64,000 nucleotides of DNA, taken from contig OX359275.1 of assembly GCA_947179155.2 (NCBI GenBank), forward strand, positions 37,754,808 through 37,818,807, given 5' to 3'. The DNA is from Hedera helix. Lineage: Eukaryota; Streptophyta; Magnoliopsida; Apiales; Araliaceae. The position numbers were made by a program, and so were the translations under genes. Under the pieces are notes generated by a model. That model saw only the letters and a program-made list of their open reading frames with translations, was not told where the DNA came from and did not search any database. This document shows positions 10,134-19,617 of this stretch, piece after piece (position 1 is the first letter of the stretch; each line of letters opens with the position of its first letter).

Positions 10134-12029
10134 ATGGCCACCAACAATCAGTACTATTGGGAGAAAATTCAAGAAGTCATAAGAGACCTGAGGACTTTTA
10201 TGACTGAAGAATTCGAGCGAGCTCGTCTAAAATCCAATCCAAAGCGTGAACGGAAAGTGCTTATATGTGGTTATACAGAAGCTGATGATTGCATTTGTGT
10301 ATCAACGGGAACCATAGAGTCTGGATATGATCTAGATAATACCATTGTGGTGCTTGAAGAGGAAATGAGCTATCAAAGCCAGTTGAAAAACCAACAAGAT
10401 GGTGCTTCAATTATTTCCGAGGAGGGAGATAATGATGGGTTGCTAGCAAAATTGGAAGATCCAAGTCCACAAATCCATCAAGCCTGCGAGCAAGGGGTTC
10501 ATGATACGGTAAACTCTTTACCTAAAAACGAATTCTCCTCTCTTAGCCTAACCAACAACACTGTAATAGGAGCAATTGATGCAAATATAGAGGAATTTTA
10601 TGTTGCGAGTAAGGTGTTCGACGAAACTCCAGAATCAACGGAATACATTGTTACTCTCAATCTGAATCAGCCTATGTATGATGATAGTGGAGGTAGGGAG
10701 GTTAATATACAAATCAAAGTTGGAAATGTTGCGGCACAACGCAAAAAGCAACATGAGGTTACAGTTGGAAAAGAACGAAAAGAAATATTGGTGCGAACAA
10801 AGCGATTATGCAGAGTGGGAGTTAGTGGTGTTATTGATAATCCTGTAGAAAGTGACATAATGATTGATGAAGAGCAATCAATTTTGGAGGCTCAGACTAT
10901 TGCAGTTGTGGAAGAGTTAAAACTTGCTTTTGCCTATCAAGGGAAAGACGCCTTGCATAAGAAGGTGGACGCTTTGCGCAAATTAAGGCTTTTATTGTCT
11001 AGATCAGAAATTCCTCCTGATGAAGCTGCCATTAAGGCTGGAGCAATAGGTCTCCTTGTACAGTGTCTTTCTTTTGGCTCACCAGATGAGCAGTTACTCG
11101 TGACAGCTTGGTGCCTTACAAATATTGCTGCAGGGAATCCAGAAGAAACAAAAGCTTTGTTGCCTGCATTACCATTGCTTGTTGCTCATCTTAGAGAAAA
11201 ATGTTCCTTATTAGCTGAGCTAATAAGAATTGGTGGGGTGCTTAATGCAATTCTTCGACACTTGAGGAAATCGGATGAGGAGCAAGCAACTGAAGTAGTT
11301 TGGGTTCAGGATTTAGGCATGTTGGGTCGGGGCAGTGGAGAAGAAATTGGGACCTATGTTGAAAATTTGATGACCAGTGAGCTTTCAGGAAATGTGATAG
11401 ATATTTGTCCGGTAGGAGCTCTCACCTCAAAACTGTTTGCCCTTAAAACTCGAAATTGGGAGCTAAATGGTACAAAGAACATCGATGTTACAGATGCTGA
11501 TAAGATTGTGGAAGTCATTAAAGCTAAGAAAAATGGAAAGATTGTGGTTGTTGGGGAAGGATACATCGGTCTCGAGCTTAATCCAGTGCTGAAGATCAAT
11601 AATTTAAATGTCAAAATGGTTTATTCAGAACCATGGGGCATGCTTGGGTTTTTCACTGCTAACATAGCTTCATTCTACGAGGGTTATTATACAAATAAGG
11701 GAGTACAAATCATTAGAGGAACAGTAGTTGTTAGATTTAACAGTGGCGCTAATGGAGAGGTGAAGGTAATAAAACTCAAGGATGGTGGGGTGAAGTCTTT
11801 TGTTCTTGTTTTTGATCCTGGTGGTGGTATCATTTTTACTTCCTCATATTTTAGACTTGATCACCATTCACATGTTCTTAATAGTTTAATTTACATGTTG
11901 ATTGAAATGAGGGTAATGAGCTGCTATAATACTGTTCACTGTTTGTTTGAATTGGGTTTCATGGGCGGTCCAAGAATAAATTGCATTAAGATGATCGATG
12001 CAAAATCAAGTGTTGTATTCTTTTTGTAA
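10134..12029 (+). CDS. Chimeric open frame: unknown N-part, IMPA-9, NDUFS1 and MDHAR pieces
   Basis: The frame opens at ATGGCCACCAAC, just after the primer-binding site, and stays open for about 630 codons. The first ~195 residues (MATNNQYYWEKIQE...) match nothing I recognise and may be a gag relic. 10719-11303 matches plant importin-alpha IMPA-9 (VGNVAAQRKKQ; LLVQCLSFGSPDEQLL; TNIAAGNPEETKALLPALP) and then skips the central ARM repeats. 11304-11498 matches the complex I 75-kDa subunit NDUFS1 (QDLGMLGRGSGEEIGTYVE; SGNVIDICPVGALTSK). 11499 to about 11793 matches monodehydroascorbate reductase (IKAKKNGKIVVVGEGYIGLE; ASFYEGYYTNKGVQII), where the nucleotide-binding GxGxxG has a Glu for Gly. The tail is unrecognised. 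No piece keeps a complete functional domain set, so the parental activities are unlikely. Whether any protein is made is unknown. Confidence 0.8.
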   Translation: MATNNQYYWEKIQEVIRDLRTFMTEEFERARLKSNPKRERKVLICGYTEADDCICVSTGTIESGYDLDNTIVVLEEEMSYQSQLKNQQDGASIISEEGDNDGLLAKLEDPSPQIHQACEQGVHDTVNSLPKNEFSSLSLTNNTVIGAIDANIEEFYVASKVFDETPESTEYIVTLNLNQPMYDDSGGREVNIQIKVGNVAAQRKKQHEVTVGKERKEILVRTKRLCRVGVSGVIDNPVESDIMIDEEQSILEAQTIAVVEELKLAFAYQGKDALHKKVDALRKLRLLLSRSEIPPDEAAIKAGAIGLLVQCLSFGSPDEQLLVTAWCLTNIAAGNPEETKALLPALPLLVAHLREKCSLLAELIRIGGVLNAILRHLRKSDEEQATEVVWVQDLGMLGRGSGEEIGTYVENLMTSELSGNVIDICPVGALTSKLFALKTRNWELNGTKNIDVTDADKIVEVIKAKKNGKIVVVGEGYIGLELNPVLKINNLNVKMVYSEPWGMLGFFTANIASFYEGYYTNKGVQIIRGTVVVRFNSGANGEVKVIKLKDGGVKSFVLVFDPGGGIIFTSSYFRLDHHSHVLNSLIYMLIEMRVMSCYNTVHCLFELGFMGGPRINCIKMIDAKSSVVFFL

Positions 12030-12472
12030 AAATTGTTTGTTGAAATGCTTCAATGGAATAATATCACATGGAAAGTGGTAAATTCATGTTATTGTGAGAA
12101 TTCAAACATCATGGTTTTCGACCCAGGTGGTGAAGAGCTCCCTAATAATTGGGTTGGAGCACCAAATGTATTGTTATTTTGTTCCTTGGGTTGCTCTTTA
12201 CGCTACACAGTTATGCTCAATGTGGGAAAGTCAGGAAAGCTATGGTGGTGGAGTATTCCTGGTGGAGTTTTGATGAATTGCCTCGATGGAAATTTTTTAG
12301 GATTGGTTTATGGTGCCAGGAAACTCTAAAAAGGGCTTTGCAACTTCTGGTTATCATTTCGTTGTTGGGTCAGTATAGTTTTGAGGATTGCTTTGTTGTT
12401 CTAAAGGCATTAGTTGCATGTGGAAGTTTGGATTTAATACAAGTGCAGGTTCTTGTCATGAAAATATTCATT

Positions 12473-13005
12473 TATGAGGTTATCATTCCTATTTTTGCCA
12501 CTATAATCAGTATTTTTGTTAGTTTTAGCTTCGCAGCCATGTATGGCATTGTTGTAGCTGCGATTAGAATGCTGAGCACCATTGCCACTGGATTGGCCAT
12601 TGATGCTGCTGGAAACACCAGTGATTATGCTGAGAAGGCAGGAATGAGCCACAGAATATGTGAAAGGACTAATACTCTTGATGCTGCTGGAAACACCACT
12701 GCTGCCATTAGAAAAGGATTTGCTATTGGATCTGCTACTCTGGTTTCATTGGCACTATTTGGTGTCTATGTATGTCTTGCAGCAATTTCAACCTTTGATA
12801 TACTGACCCTAAAGGTCTTCTTTGGTTTGTTCGTTGGTGCCATGCTTCCTTATTGGTTTCTCTGCCATGACCATGAAGAGCGTGGGTAGTGCAGCTCTAA
12901 AGATGGTTGAGGAAGTTCGCAGACAGTTCAACACCATACCTGGTCCCATGGAAGGCCATGCCAAGCCTGATTATGTCACATGTGTCGAGATCTCCATTGA
13001 TGCCA
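12473..13005 (+). pseudogene. Captured vacuolar H+-pyrophosphatase fragment
   Basis: Two frames together match type I vacuolar proton-pumping pyrophosphatase. The upstream frame holds IIPIF, VSFSFAAMYGIVVAA, MLSTIATGLAIDA, AGMSHRI and DAAGNTTAAI. After an extra T near 12858 the next frame continues SAMTMKSVGSAALKMVEEV and FNTIPG. In the host enzyme this region includes membrane helices and cytosolic loops of a ~770-residue pump; here only about 178 residues remain, with a frameshift and small deletions. There are no introns, which fits capture from mRNA. It is non-functional as a pump. Confidence 0.85.
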
Positions 13006-13238
13006 TTGAACGAATGCTTGAAGATCTCATTGTGCAATCTAACGAATCTGCTACCACTAAACTGGTCAGAGAAAATGTTATGCTGAGGATAGATGTAGAA
13101 AAGGTTGCTAGTCAGCAAGCATATTTGGAAAAGAAGGAGCTCACTGTTTTAGCAAGCAAATTTGGAAAAAGCAACATATTTGTTAGTTGTTTTGCAGTTG
13201 TCATGTTGTCCTCTATTGCTGTCAGCAATAATTTTTAG
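13006..13238 (+). other. Unrecognised 3' internal segment of the element
   Basis: The frame that carries the second V-PPase half continues for about 77 more residues to a stop at 13238. It has a charged, possibly helical stretch (KLVRENVMLRIDVEKVASQQ) and a hydrophobic end (FVSCFAVVMLSSIAV). It may be a fifth captured fragment, but I cannot name the source. Confidence 0.4.
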
Positions 13239-13291
13239 TTTGTGCTCAAACCCCACCCTTGAGGGCAAGGGTGTCTTTGAGGGGTAGGGAA

Positions 13292-13619
13292 TGTAAGGAA
13301 TAGGCAGGGCATTATAGTCTTTTCATCATTTTAGTGAAGGGCGATGTCGTCTTTTGCTAATTCCTTTCACATGTTCAGAGAGGTAGTCCAGTTTACTTCG
13401 TTCTAGTAGGATCATGATTGTAAGGGAGTATATATTACTCAGATATCTTCTGTAAAAGGGCATGAATGAATTGAATCAGTATCTTCTTCCCCAATCTTCT
13501 TCTGTTTCTCCCTCATTTCTTCTGTTTTCTTCCCCAATATTAATTCTGTTCTAACAATTCCTTGCATAATTCACCTGTTAAGCTCTGTTGCTGCACTAGT
13601 GATCTTCAGAATCATTACA
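13292..13619 (+). repeat. 3' LTR of the gene-capturing element
   Basis: 328 bp, TG...CA, nearly identical to 9776-10103. It is preceded by a purine-rich tract and followed by the target duplication GGCAA. Confidence 0.95.
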
Positions 13620-13624
13620 GGCAA

Positions 13625-14180
13625 TTAGAAATTTTGAATCGACAAGCGGGTAAGAATTGGGTTTTATTCTTTCGCGTTGAGGCTTATCAGCTTAAAGTGA
13701 GCCCATGCATACATATATGGAAATTCTTATTTCGGCCTGTTTAGATTATGTCTTCCATCTTTTTCCAAAAGATGTTTAAAATTATATTTTTCAATTTATA
13801 ATTTTGATGAATAAATATATCATGAAGAAATCATAATCTTTTTTAGTTTATGATTTTCAAAATAAATCTTAAAAATATTTCCTCCACAATTCTCCCATTT
13901 TCAATTATACTAAATAAACAATAACTTTCTATTTTCATTAATAATATCCTCTTCAATGAAATTCTAATCTTGATTTCGATTTTTATAAATTGACTGCACT
14001 AGTTTTTCGGTCCCTATTATTTAAAATGTAATATTATGAATAACTACATGTCCAGTAAAATAAACAGATATATATATATATATATAAAGCTAATTTTATA
14101 TTGCTTTAGGAAAAAAAAACATGAACTAGTGCGTGTCCATATTAATTCACAGTGTATCCACAATGTATCTTTTGGATGTA
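13625..14180. other. AT-rich flank upstream of APC11
   Basis: Before the retroelement inserted, this DNA directly adjoined the APC11 leader, so it probably contains the original APC11 promoter read on the minus strand. No clear TATA box can be assigned. A short (AT)n tract lies at about 14069-14088. Confidence 0.4.
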
Positions 14181-14188
14181 GATACAAG

Positions 14189-14917
14189 TAGGGGTGAGCA
14201 AGAAATCGAATTACCTCCGAAACCGCACCAAAAACCGCACAAACCGCACCAATTAAAACCGCACCAACGGTTTCGGCGTATGTGACGGTTTTAGGTGGTT
14301 GAAAAATCGCAAATGCGGTTTGGGTTTGGTTTCTGAGCAAAACCGCATCTAAGAAATCGCACCGCACCATGCACTATTAAATGAAGCATATCAAGAATTA
14401 CAAATATTTAGAATTATCCTAAATTGTAATTATCTCTATTTAGAATTTTCATATATAAGGATAAATCATTATTCATGTTTTTAGGTTCTATTTTGTTTTT
14501 GTTTAGACAAAACATTATAAGTAAATTTGTGTATTATCAAAGTAGTATTTAATATTGTGTGATGCTAAATTGTTAATTTAAATTGCATAAAATTTAATTA
14601 TTTCAATTAGTTTTGGAACCGAAACCGCACGATTCAAAACCGCACCGCACCAATCACAAGCGGTTTCATGTGCGGTTTTGAATTTGTCAAACCGCACTTA
14701 AGCGGTTTCATGTGCGGTTTGGGCTTCAAACCGCACCATGCTCACCAAATTTAATTATTTCAATTGGTTTTGGAACCGAAACCGCACGATTCAAAACCGC
14801 ATCGCACCAATCACAAGCGGTTTCATGTGCGGTTTTGAATTTGTCAAACCGCACTTAAGCGGTTTCATGTGCGGTTTGGGTTTCAAACCGCACCAAACCG
14901 CACCATGCTCACCCCTA
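14189..14917. mobile_element. Non-autonomous hAT element
   Basis: Terminal inverted repeats TAGGGGTGAGCA and TGCTCACCCCTA are flanked by a perfect 8-bp duplication, GATACAAG (14181-14188 and 14918-14925), as expected for hAT transposition. Length is 729 bp and it is non-coding. The ends are packed with subterminal ACCGCAC/GTGCGGT motifs in both orientations, the usual binding-site array for hAT transposases. The right end is duplicated in tandem (about 14590-14747 and 14748-14917). Confidence 0.9.
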
Positions 14918-14925
14918 GATACAAG

Positions 14926-16420
14926 TATATCTATTGAAAAATAAATTTTAATATTCATATTTGTATTTGATGGATATGTAATATAAAATATTTGTACTCG
15001 CATTCGATGGATAATATTTAAATACGGATATTATTTGTATCCATTTTATACAATATAATATGAATAAATACATCAAATATCTGTATTCTCATCTGTTCAA
15101 AGTAAAATTTTAAAATTTTTATTTTTTTAAAATTCTTGCGTAATGTTAAATTAATAACCAAAAAAATATTCACTTAATCAACAAATAATTAGAATGATGT
15201 ATAATCAACCAAATAAAATAATAAAATTAGATATAATATTCATATGTAATTTTTTATATATCGTATAATTGTATATCATAAAAGAGTCATAAAAGATGTA
15301 TTATCAATTGATGTTAATACTTTCATATATTGTATGCAAATATTAAATGAGAGATTTACACGTGGATGTGGATGTGTGTATATGCATATTCGAATCCATT
15401 TTGCATGAATACGAATACGTATATATTCGTATTTATATCTTTACCTACTTTTTACACATACGAATACGGATAATATTCGCTTTAATACGAATACGAATAA
15501 TATTTGTGTTGACGCCAAAATTTTAATTTATTTTGACGCAAATACCAGTACGAATTTTTAAAACAAATATCGAATATTTCTAACCCCATTTACAGTCCTA
15601 TGAATTTTTTCAAAAGAGATAACACGTTAATTTGTTAAAAGAAGAAATAATAATATTTCTCTTTTCTCGTTGGTTATTTTTCTTATTTTCAATTAGGTAA
15701 CTATTTTAATTTTAAGAAAAATCATTGCTAACTGCTAAACATGGCATATGTTAAATTTGTAAAGATTTATTTTTAATCATGGGAAGAGAAAAAACCCTTA
15801 TGCTTTGTGTTCGAATTGAAAGAATCAAACAATAATGTATTTTTTAGCCTTTCAAATATATATTTGGTTATTATTGATGATGAAATGGTATAATGATAAG
15901 ATGACATAATTGTTAATAAATCTATTCTATTAAAATAAATTTTATTTTATCACCTCACATATGAAATAAAAATAAAAATGTTAGAATAAATTTTCTTTCT
16001 ACTAAAATAATTTATCAGCTAAAATATCATCGAATACATTATTTTTTATTTTATTATTTCCTTTCTGTTTTTCATTCTCTCCATCTAAACTTTGCATTAA
16101 TTCCCAATAAGAAAAGCAGGGTCAACGGCTCCCACGCATTGGACAGAGAATCCAACAGCCTTTACCTTTTACAAAGGAAAATGAGATCCAGGGTTTTCAT
16201 GTGAAAACGTATAGCAACCATTTCAGTACAATCTGTTCTTCAATGCTTAAATACTTTGGGGACCCAGAAGCAATCGTTAAATTTCCCGCCTTTTAGTTGC
16301 TTCATTAGAGGCCCATTGACTCCCTCACAACCTAGTTTAAGGGCCCACAATGCAGTGTACTACTTTATAAGAAAAATACGAGCCCATGTGATTCTCCATA
16401 ATTAAAATTTCTTATTTTTT
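14926..16420. other. AT-rich intergenic DNA with GATACGAATACG-like repeats
   Basis: Around 14950-15560 there are many degenerate copies of ATACGAATACGAATA/ATTCGTATT in both directions, suggesting an older, decayed hAT-like element into which the 14189-14917 element inserted. I cannot define its ends. The rest is AT-rich with no gene. Confidence 0.4.
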
Positions 16421-16422
16421 TA

Positions 16423-16563
16423 TGTTGAGATTTTATGACGATGATTTTTAGAATCTATAACAACAGTATGTCCCGTCACCGTAACTCTATAAAAAAATAA
16501 AATTATGACGACAATACATATTGCGTCATAGACCCTAAAAACCGTTGTTATAAACCTCGACAC
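16423..16563. mobile_element. Short inverted-repeat element (MITE-like)
   Basis: TGTTGAGATTTTATGACGAT near 16423 pairs with the complement of CGTTGTTATAAACCTCGACA near 16563 over about 36 bp (roughly three quarters matching). Inside are further TATGACGACAA/TTGCGTCATA inverted motifs. Similar TGACGACGGTTTTTA-type repeats are common in plant genomes. The superfamily is uncertain. Confidence 0.5.
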
Positions 16564-16664
16564 AGATAAACAGAATATTTTAGTTACAGAGAATCTTACC
16601 CCAAACGCGAGACAACACCCACAATTCATGCATTAAAATTCTCCAATAAACCCCCGGTTTCTTT

Positions 16665-16900
16665 TCAATTTTTTCCCAACATAATCAACACATTTCAATC
16701 CCCAATCCACCAACTTAATAAAAAAAGAAGTCAAACTATAAAGGCAGCAACACAAAAACATAAATTAATTTTCTTTTCCAATCAATTTTTTCCCAACATA
16801 ATCAACACATTTCAATCCCCAATCCTCCAACTTAATAAAAAAAGAAGTCAAACTATAAAGGCAGCAACAACAAAACATAAATTAATTTTCTTTTCCAATT
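16665..16900. repeat. Two-copy ~118-bp tandem duplication
   Basis: A unit starting TTTTTTCCCAACATAATCAA and ending CATAAATTAATTTTCTTTTC occurs twice in tandem with only a few differences. It lies just downstream of the phytocyanin stop codon, so it probably falls in that gene's 3' UTR or flank. Confidence 0.85.
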
Positions 16901-16959
16901 TTGCAAACGCAATCAACTAAGAAGGCACAAATTGGTTGCCATTTTTTGGAGATATACTG

Positions 16960-19617
16960 CTACCAGAACCGAAGAAATGAGTCCCATACCACAGCAATGG
17001 CAAAAACAGCTGGTAAAACAATTTGGCTTCGGAGAGTAAATCTTGAAGAGTCACTCTTTACTGGGGAAGCTGAAGGTGGCGGTGGTGGCTTTTCAACATG
17101 AATAGTTACTTTCATGCCTCCGTAGCAGAAACCTTTGCCACTAATGAAATGGTAATCTCGCGTCACATTCAGTGGAACTACATCTCTTCCGGCTCCAGTT
17201 GTCCAGCTGTGAATTGGATTATCCGAATTGCATGTCTCATAATTTGTTTTGTTCACTTCCAGCACGTTCATTTGATTCCTATCATACACAAAAACTGGAT
17301 TCAAAAGAGAGAGTTAATGAACAGCAATGTATGGTTTTTGCACTATTTAAACATAAGGCTTTATATTTTAGAGCAGGACTTGATACCAATGAGATGTCTA
17401 ATTCAATTAAATACTATCTTGGCATATGACATGAAACCAAGTGTTAACATTATCACATATTAACATTAGCAAGAATGATGGGTCCATGCAATAATATCAA
17501 AATTAAATAAACTAAATGATAACTTTCCAGTATAATAATATAGAAAACTGAACACATATCTCTAAAATCTAACAGGTAGATATTTCCTCGCAACATTTGG
17601 ACTATCAGACATGATCACCAACATTAGCTGGGTAATATTTAAATCACACGCAACTAGTGTTTACCAGTTGTCCACATTTAGCCAGGTATTATTAGGCATA
17701 ATGGTGACACTGATATTTCAGGTTCAATTCTTCTAACCAACATTCTATTTTGAATCGATCTTGTTGGCTAAGCTAAGCTCTCAACCAGACTCATTTTTTT
17801 ATTGTTGTTTTTATCAGTTGGCTATGTATGATATTATGATATGCTACTTACCAGCTATGTAACTAGGAAGTAACTCATGGTTATCATAGAAGTCTTAGAA
17901 GTTCAGCATAAAGGGCGGTCCTATATATTGGCAGTCCTATAAAACTACTATGAGCACCGCCTGAAAACATAACTTTTTGCACCATGATGTGATACATTTT
18001 GGAGGCAAAAATACGAAATGACCACAACATTGCCCAAATAGAGTTAGATGAAAATAAAAAGAATAATTCACGGCCAGTCGGCACAATCTTCTGACTGGTA
18101 AGGTTGAGAGTTGCTAAGCTTGAGAGTTATGTTCAACTCACGCTTGATAGTTGAACTTTCTGATATCAACTATATATATATTAATGGAAGCAAAAGACTT
18201 GCTGATCCAATTTTATAGTTCTTTCCTTCAATTTTGCGAAATGATTTTTTTGGAAGGTAGTAATCCACAAGATTGCCGCTAGTAACAAAATGGGGCCAAA
18301 ACATCTCCAACAAACAAAACAAAAAATAGGCAACATCAAATTATTGTGCGATGACACATACCCCAACCCTCATTACATTTTTTTCAAAAAATAGATGCTT
18401 TCAAAGAAGATGATATAGATCTAACACCGCCGCCGGTCACAACAGTCAAAATTCAATAAGAGACAGGGTACTAATGAGCAGCTAAAAGGATTAAGATCAG
18501 ATTAGTCAGTATACAAATGTTTGAGATTAAAGAGTAACTTAAACATTAGCAGACCTAAGGCATGACCAGGGGCAGCCATTGCCCGGGCCGATTTTTCAAT
18601 ATTTTGACTTATACCACAAAGCTTTTTTTTTTTTAATTTTACTCATAATCTTATCAAAATTTATTGACATATTTTAGTATCCGTTCTAAGCTATAAAATT
18701 AATTTTGATTTATTCTTATTACAGAGGAGATGTTTTTAAATTTCTAACTTTTAATAACAATAAATCTTATAACTAGTAATATTTTTTAATTAGTTAGTTT
18801 ACAATTTTCGTAATTATTAGTCTAAAATTAATTGAATTTATTTCAGTAAATATGCCAATGTTTTAAAATAGATGGAATTTTCAACAATCAATGTGTGTAT
18901 AACATTTTTACTAAAAACACAATTTTCTATTTTTCTGTATATTTAAAAACATAATTAATTATTTAATTAATAATATATTTTTTGGTACATATTTTGGCCC
19001 CTCCCGACATGAGTTGCTGGTTCCGCCCCTGAACTTACCGTGGATCAAAATCAAACAGATTAATGAAGTAAACAAAAAAAAACACTTGAAAAATGTAACA
19101 ACACTATATAAACTTGGTAATTCCTGAATTGATCTAAAGTACAAATAGTTTCTAGTGCAAGTCAGCAGACTAATATAAGATTTAATAGAAGGAATAAGAA
19201 TAAGAGGATCTATTTGGTTATTTAATCACACTTTCTACCTGAAGATTTAACTTGTTCCAGCTGCAAAACTCTATTTGAGTGAGAATGCAATAGATATATA
19301 GAGATGGACACAGTCCACGAACACAGAGATGGAAATCGAGAAATTGAAGAGATATATTAGCAAAAATGGAGCAAGGGAGCACAGTGAATAGCAGATCTAG
19401 GCAAAAGAAGGAAACAGGTAAGAGACATACAGAGCCAGTCGTCGAGATAGAAATGTTTGGACTGAGCCCAGATAGTGTAGTTGACGTTGCTAGTCCAGCC
19501 CATATTACCTCCAACGATGAACCGAGTCGACGATACTTCCGGTATTATCACTGCCATTACTACGGCGCAAGTTAGCACCACAACCGTCGTCGGCCAGCCA
19601 ATGCCCAATCTCTCCAT
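16960..19617 (-). CDS. Early nodulin-like/lamin-like phytocyanin, GPI-anchored
   Basis: Exon 1 is 19431-19617 and exon 2 is 16960-17294, joined by a canonical GT-AG intron of 2136 bp. The phase-1 junction falls in DWLFFVYDRNQMN. The product is 173 residues: an N-terminal hydrophobic signal segment (about 8-30), a plastocyanin-like domain (about 32-130), a PPPPP linker, and a hydrophobic C-terminus (about 155-173) typical of GPI attachment. It closely resembles the Arabidopsis lamin-like ENODL group (GAGRDVVPLNVTR; FISGKGFCYGGMKV). The disulfide cysteines C84 and C119 are present. Of the blue-copper ligands, Cys is Ser114 and His is Phe118, leaving only Met123, so it should not bind copper. 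Likely an apoplastic plasma-membrane glycoprotein; its partner is unknown. The start is the first in-frame Met before the signal segment. Confidence 0.92.
18567..19031. mobile_element. Probable non-autonomous element in the phytocyanin intron
   Basis: The ends CAGGGGCAGCC and the complement of GGTTCCGCCCCTG form short terminal inverted repeats of the CAGGGGCGG type seen in plant hAT elements. Length is 465 bp, AT-rich, without coding sequence. I see no convincing 8-bp target duplication, so the ends are provisional. Confidence 0.5.

Larger units (their letters stand above)
9776..13619 (+). mobile_element. Gene-capturing non-autonomous LTR retrotransposon (full length)
   Basis: Two 328-bp LTRs (9776-10103 and 13292-13619) differ at a single position and are flanked by a perfect 5-bp duplication, GGCAA (9771-9775 and 13620-13624). 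The primer-binding site TGGTATCAGAGC (10106-10117) is complementary to the initiator-methionine tRNA end. A polypurine tract GAGGGGTAGGGA (13279-13290) precedes the 3' LTR. The 3.2-kb interior shows no protease, reverse transcriptase, RNase H or integrase. It instead holds intron-less fragments of four host genes: IMPA-9, NDUFS1, MDHAR and V-PPase. It therefore depends on enzymes supplied in trans, as with maize Bs1. The CTTGAGGGCAAGG-type sequence before the PPT resembles gypsy elements, so a gypsy partner is plausible. Confidence 0.93.

Noticed and set aside
12033..12472. Further captured gene between the MDHAR and V-PPase pieces
   Set aside because: Short FDPGG motifs recur near 11813 and 12118, but I could not match them to any family, so no source gene is claimed.
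13562..13744. 60-codon plus-strand frame across the 3' LTR boundary
   Set aside because: It begins inside the LTR and ends in flanking DNA, so it is created by the insertion and has no conserved content.
17098..17463. Plus-strand frames of 85-121 codons
   Set aside because: They are antisense to phytocyanin exon 2 and run into its intron, so they are shadows of a real gene.
18567..19031. 8-bp target duplication for the intron element
   Set aside because: The flanks (GGCATGAC and AACTTACC) do not match, so the hAT assignment rests only on the terminal repeats.
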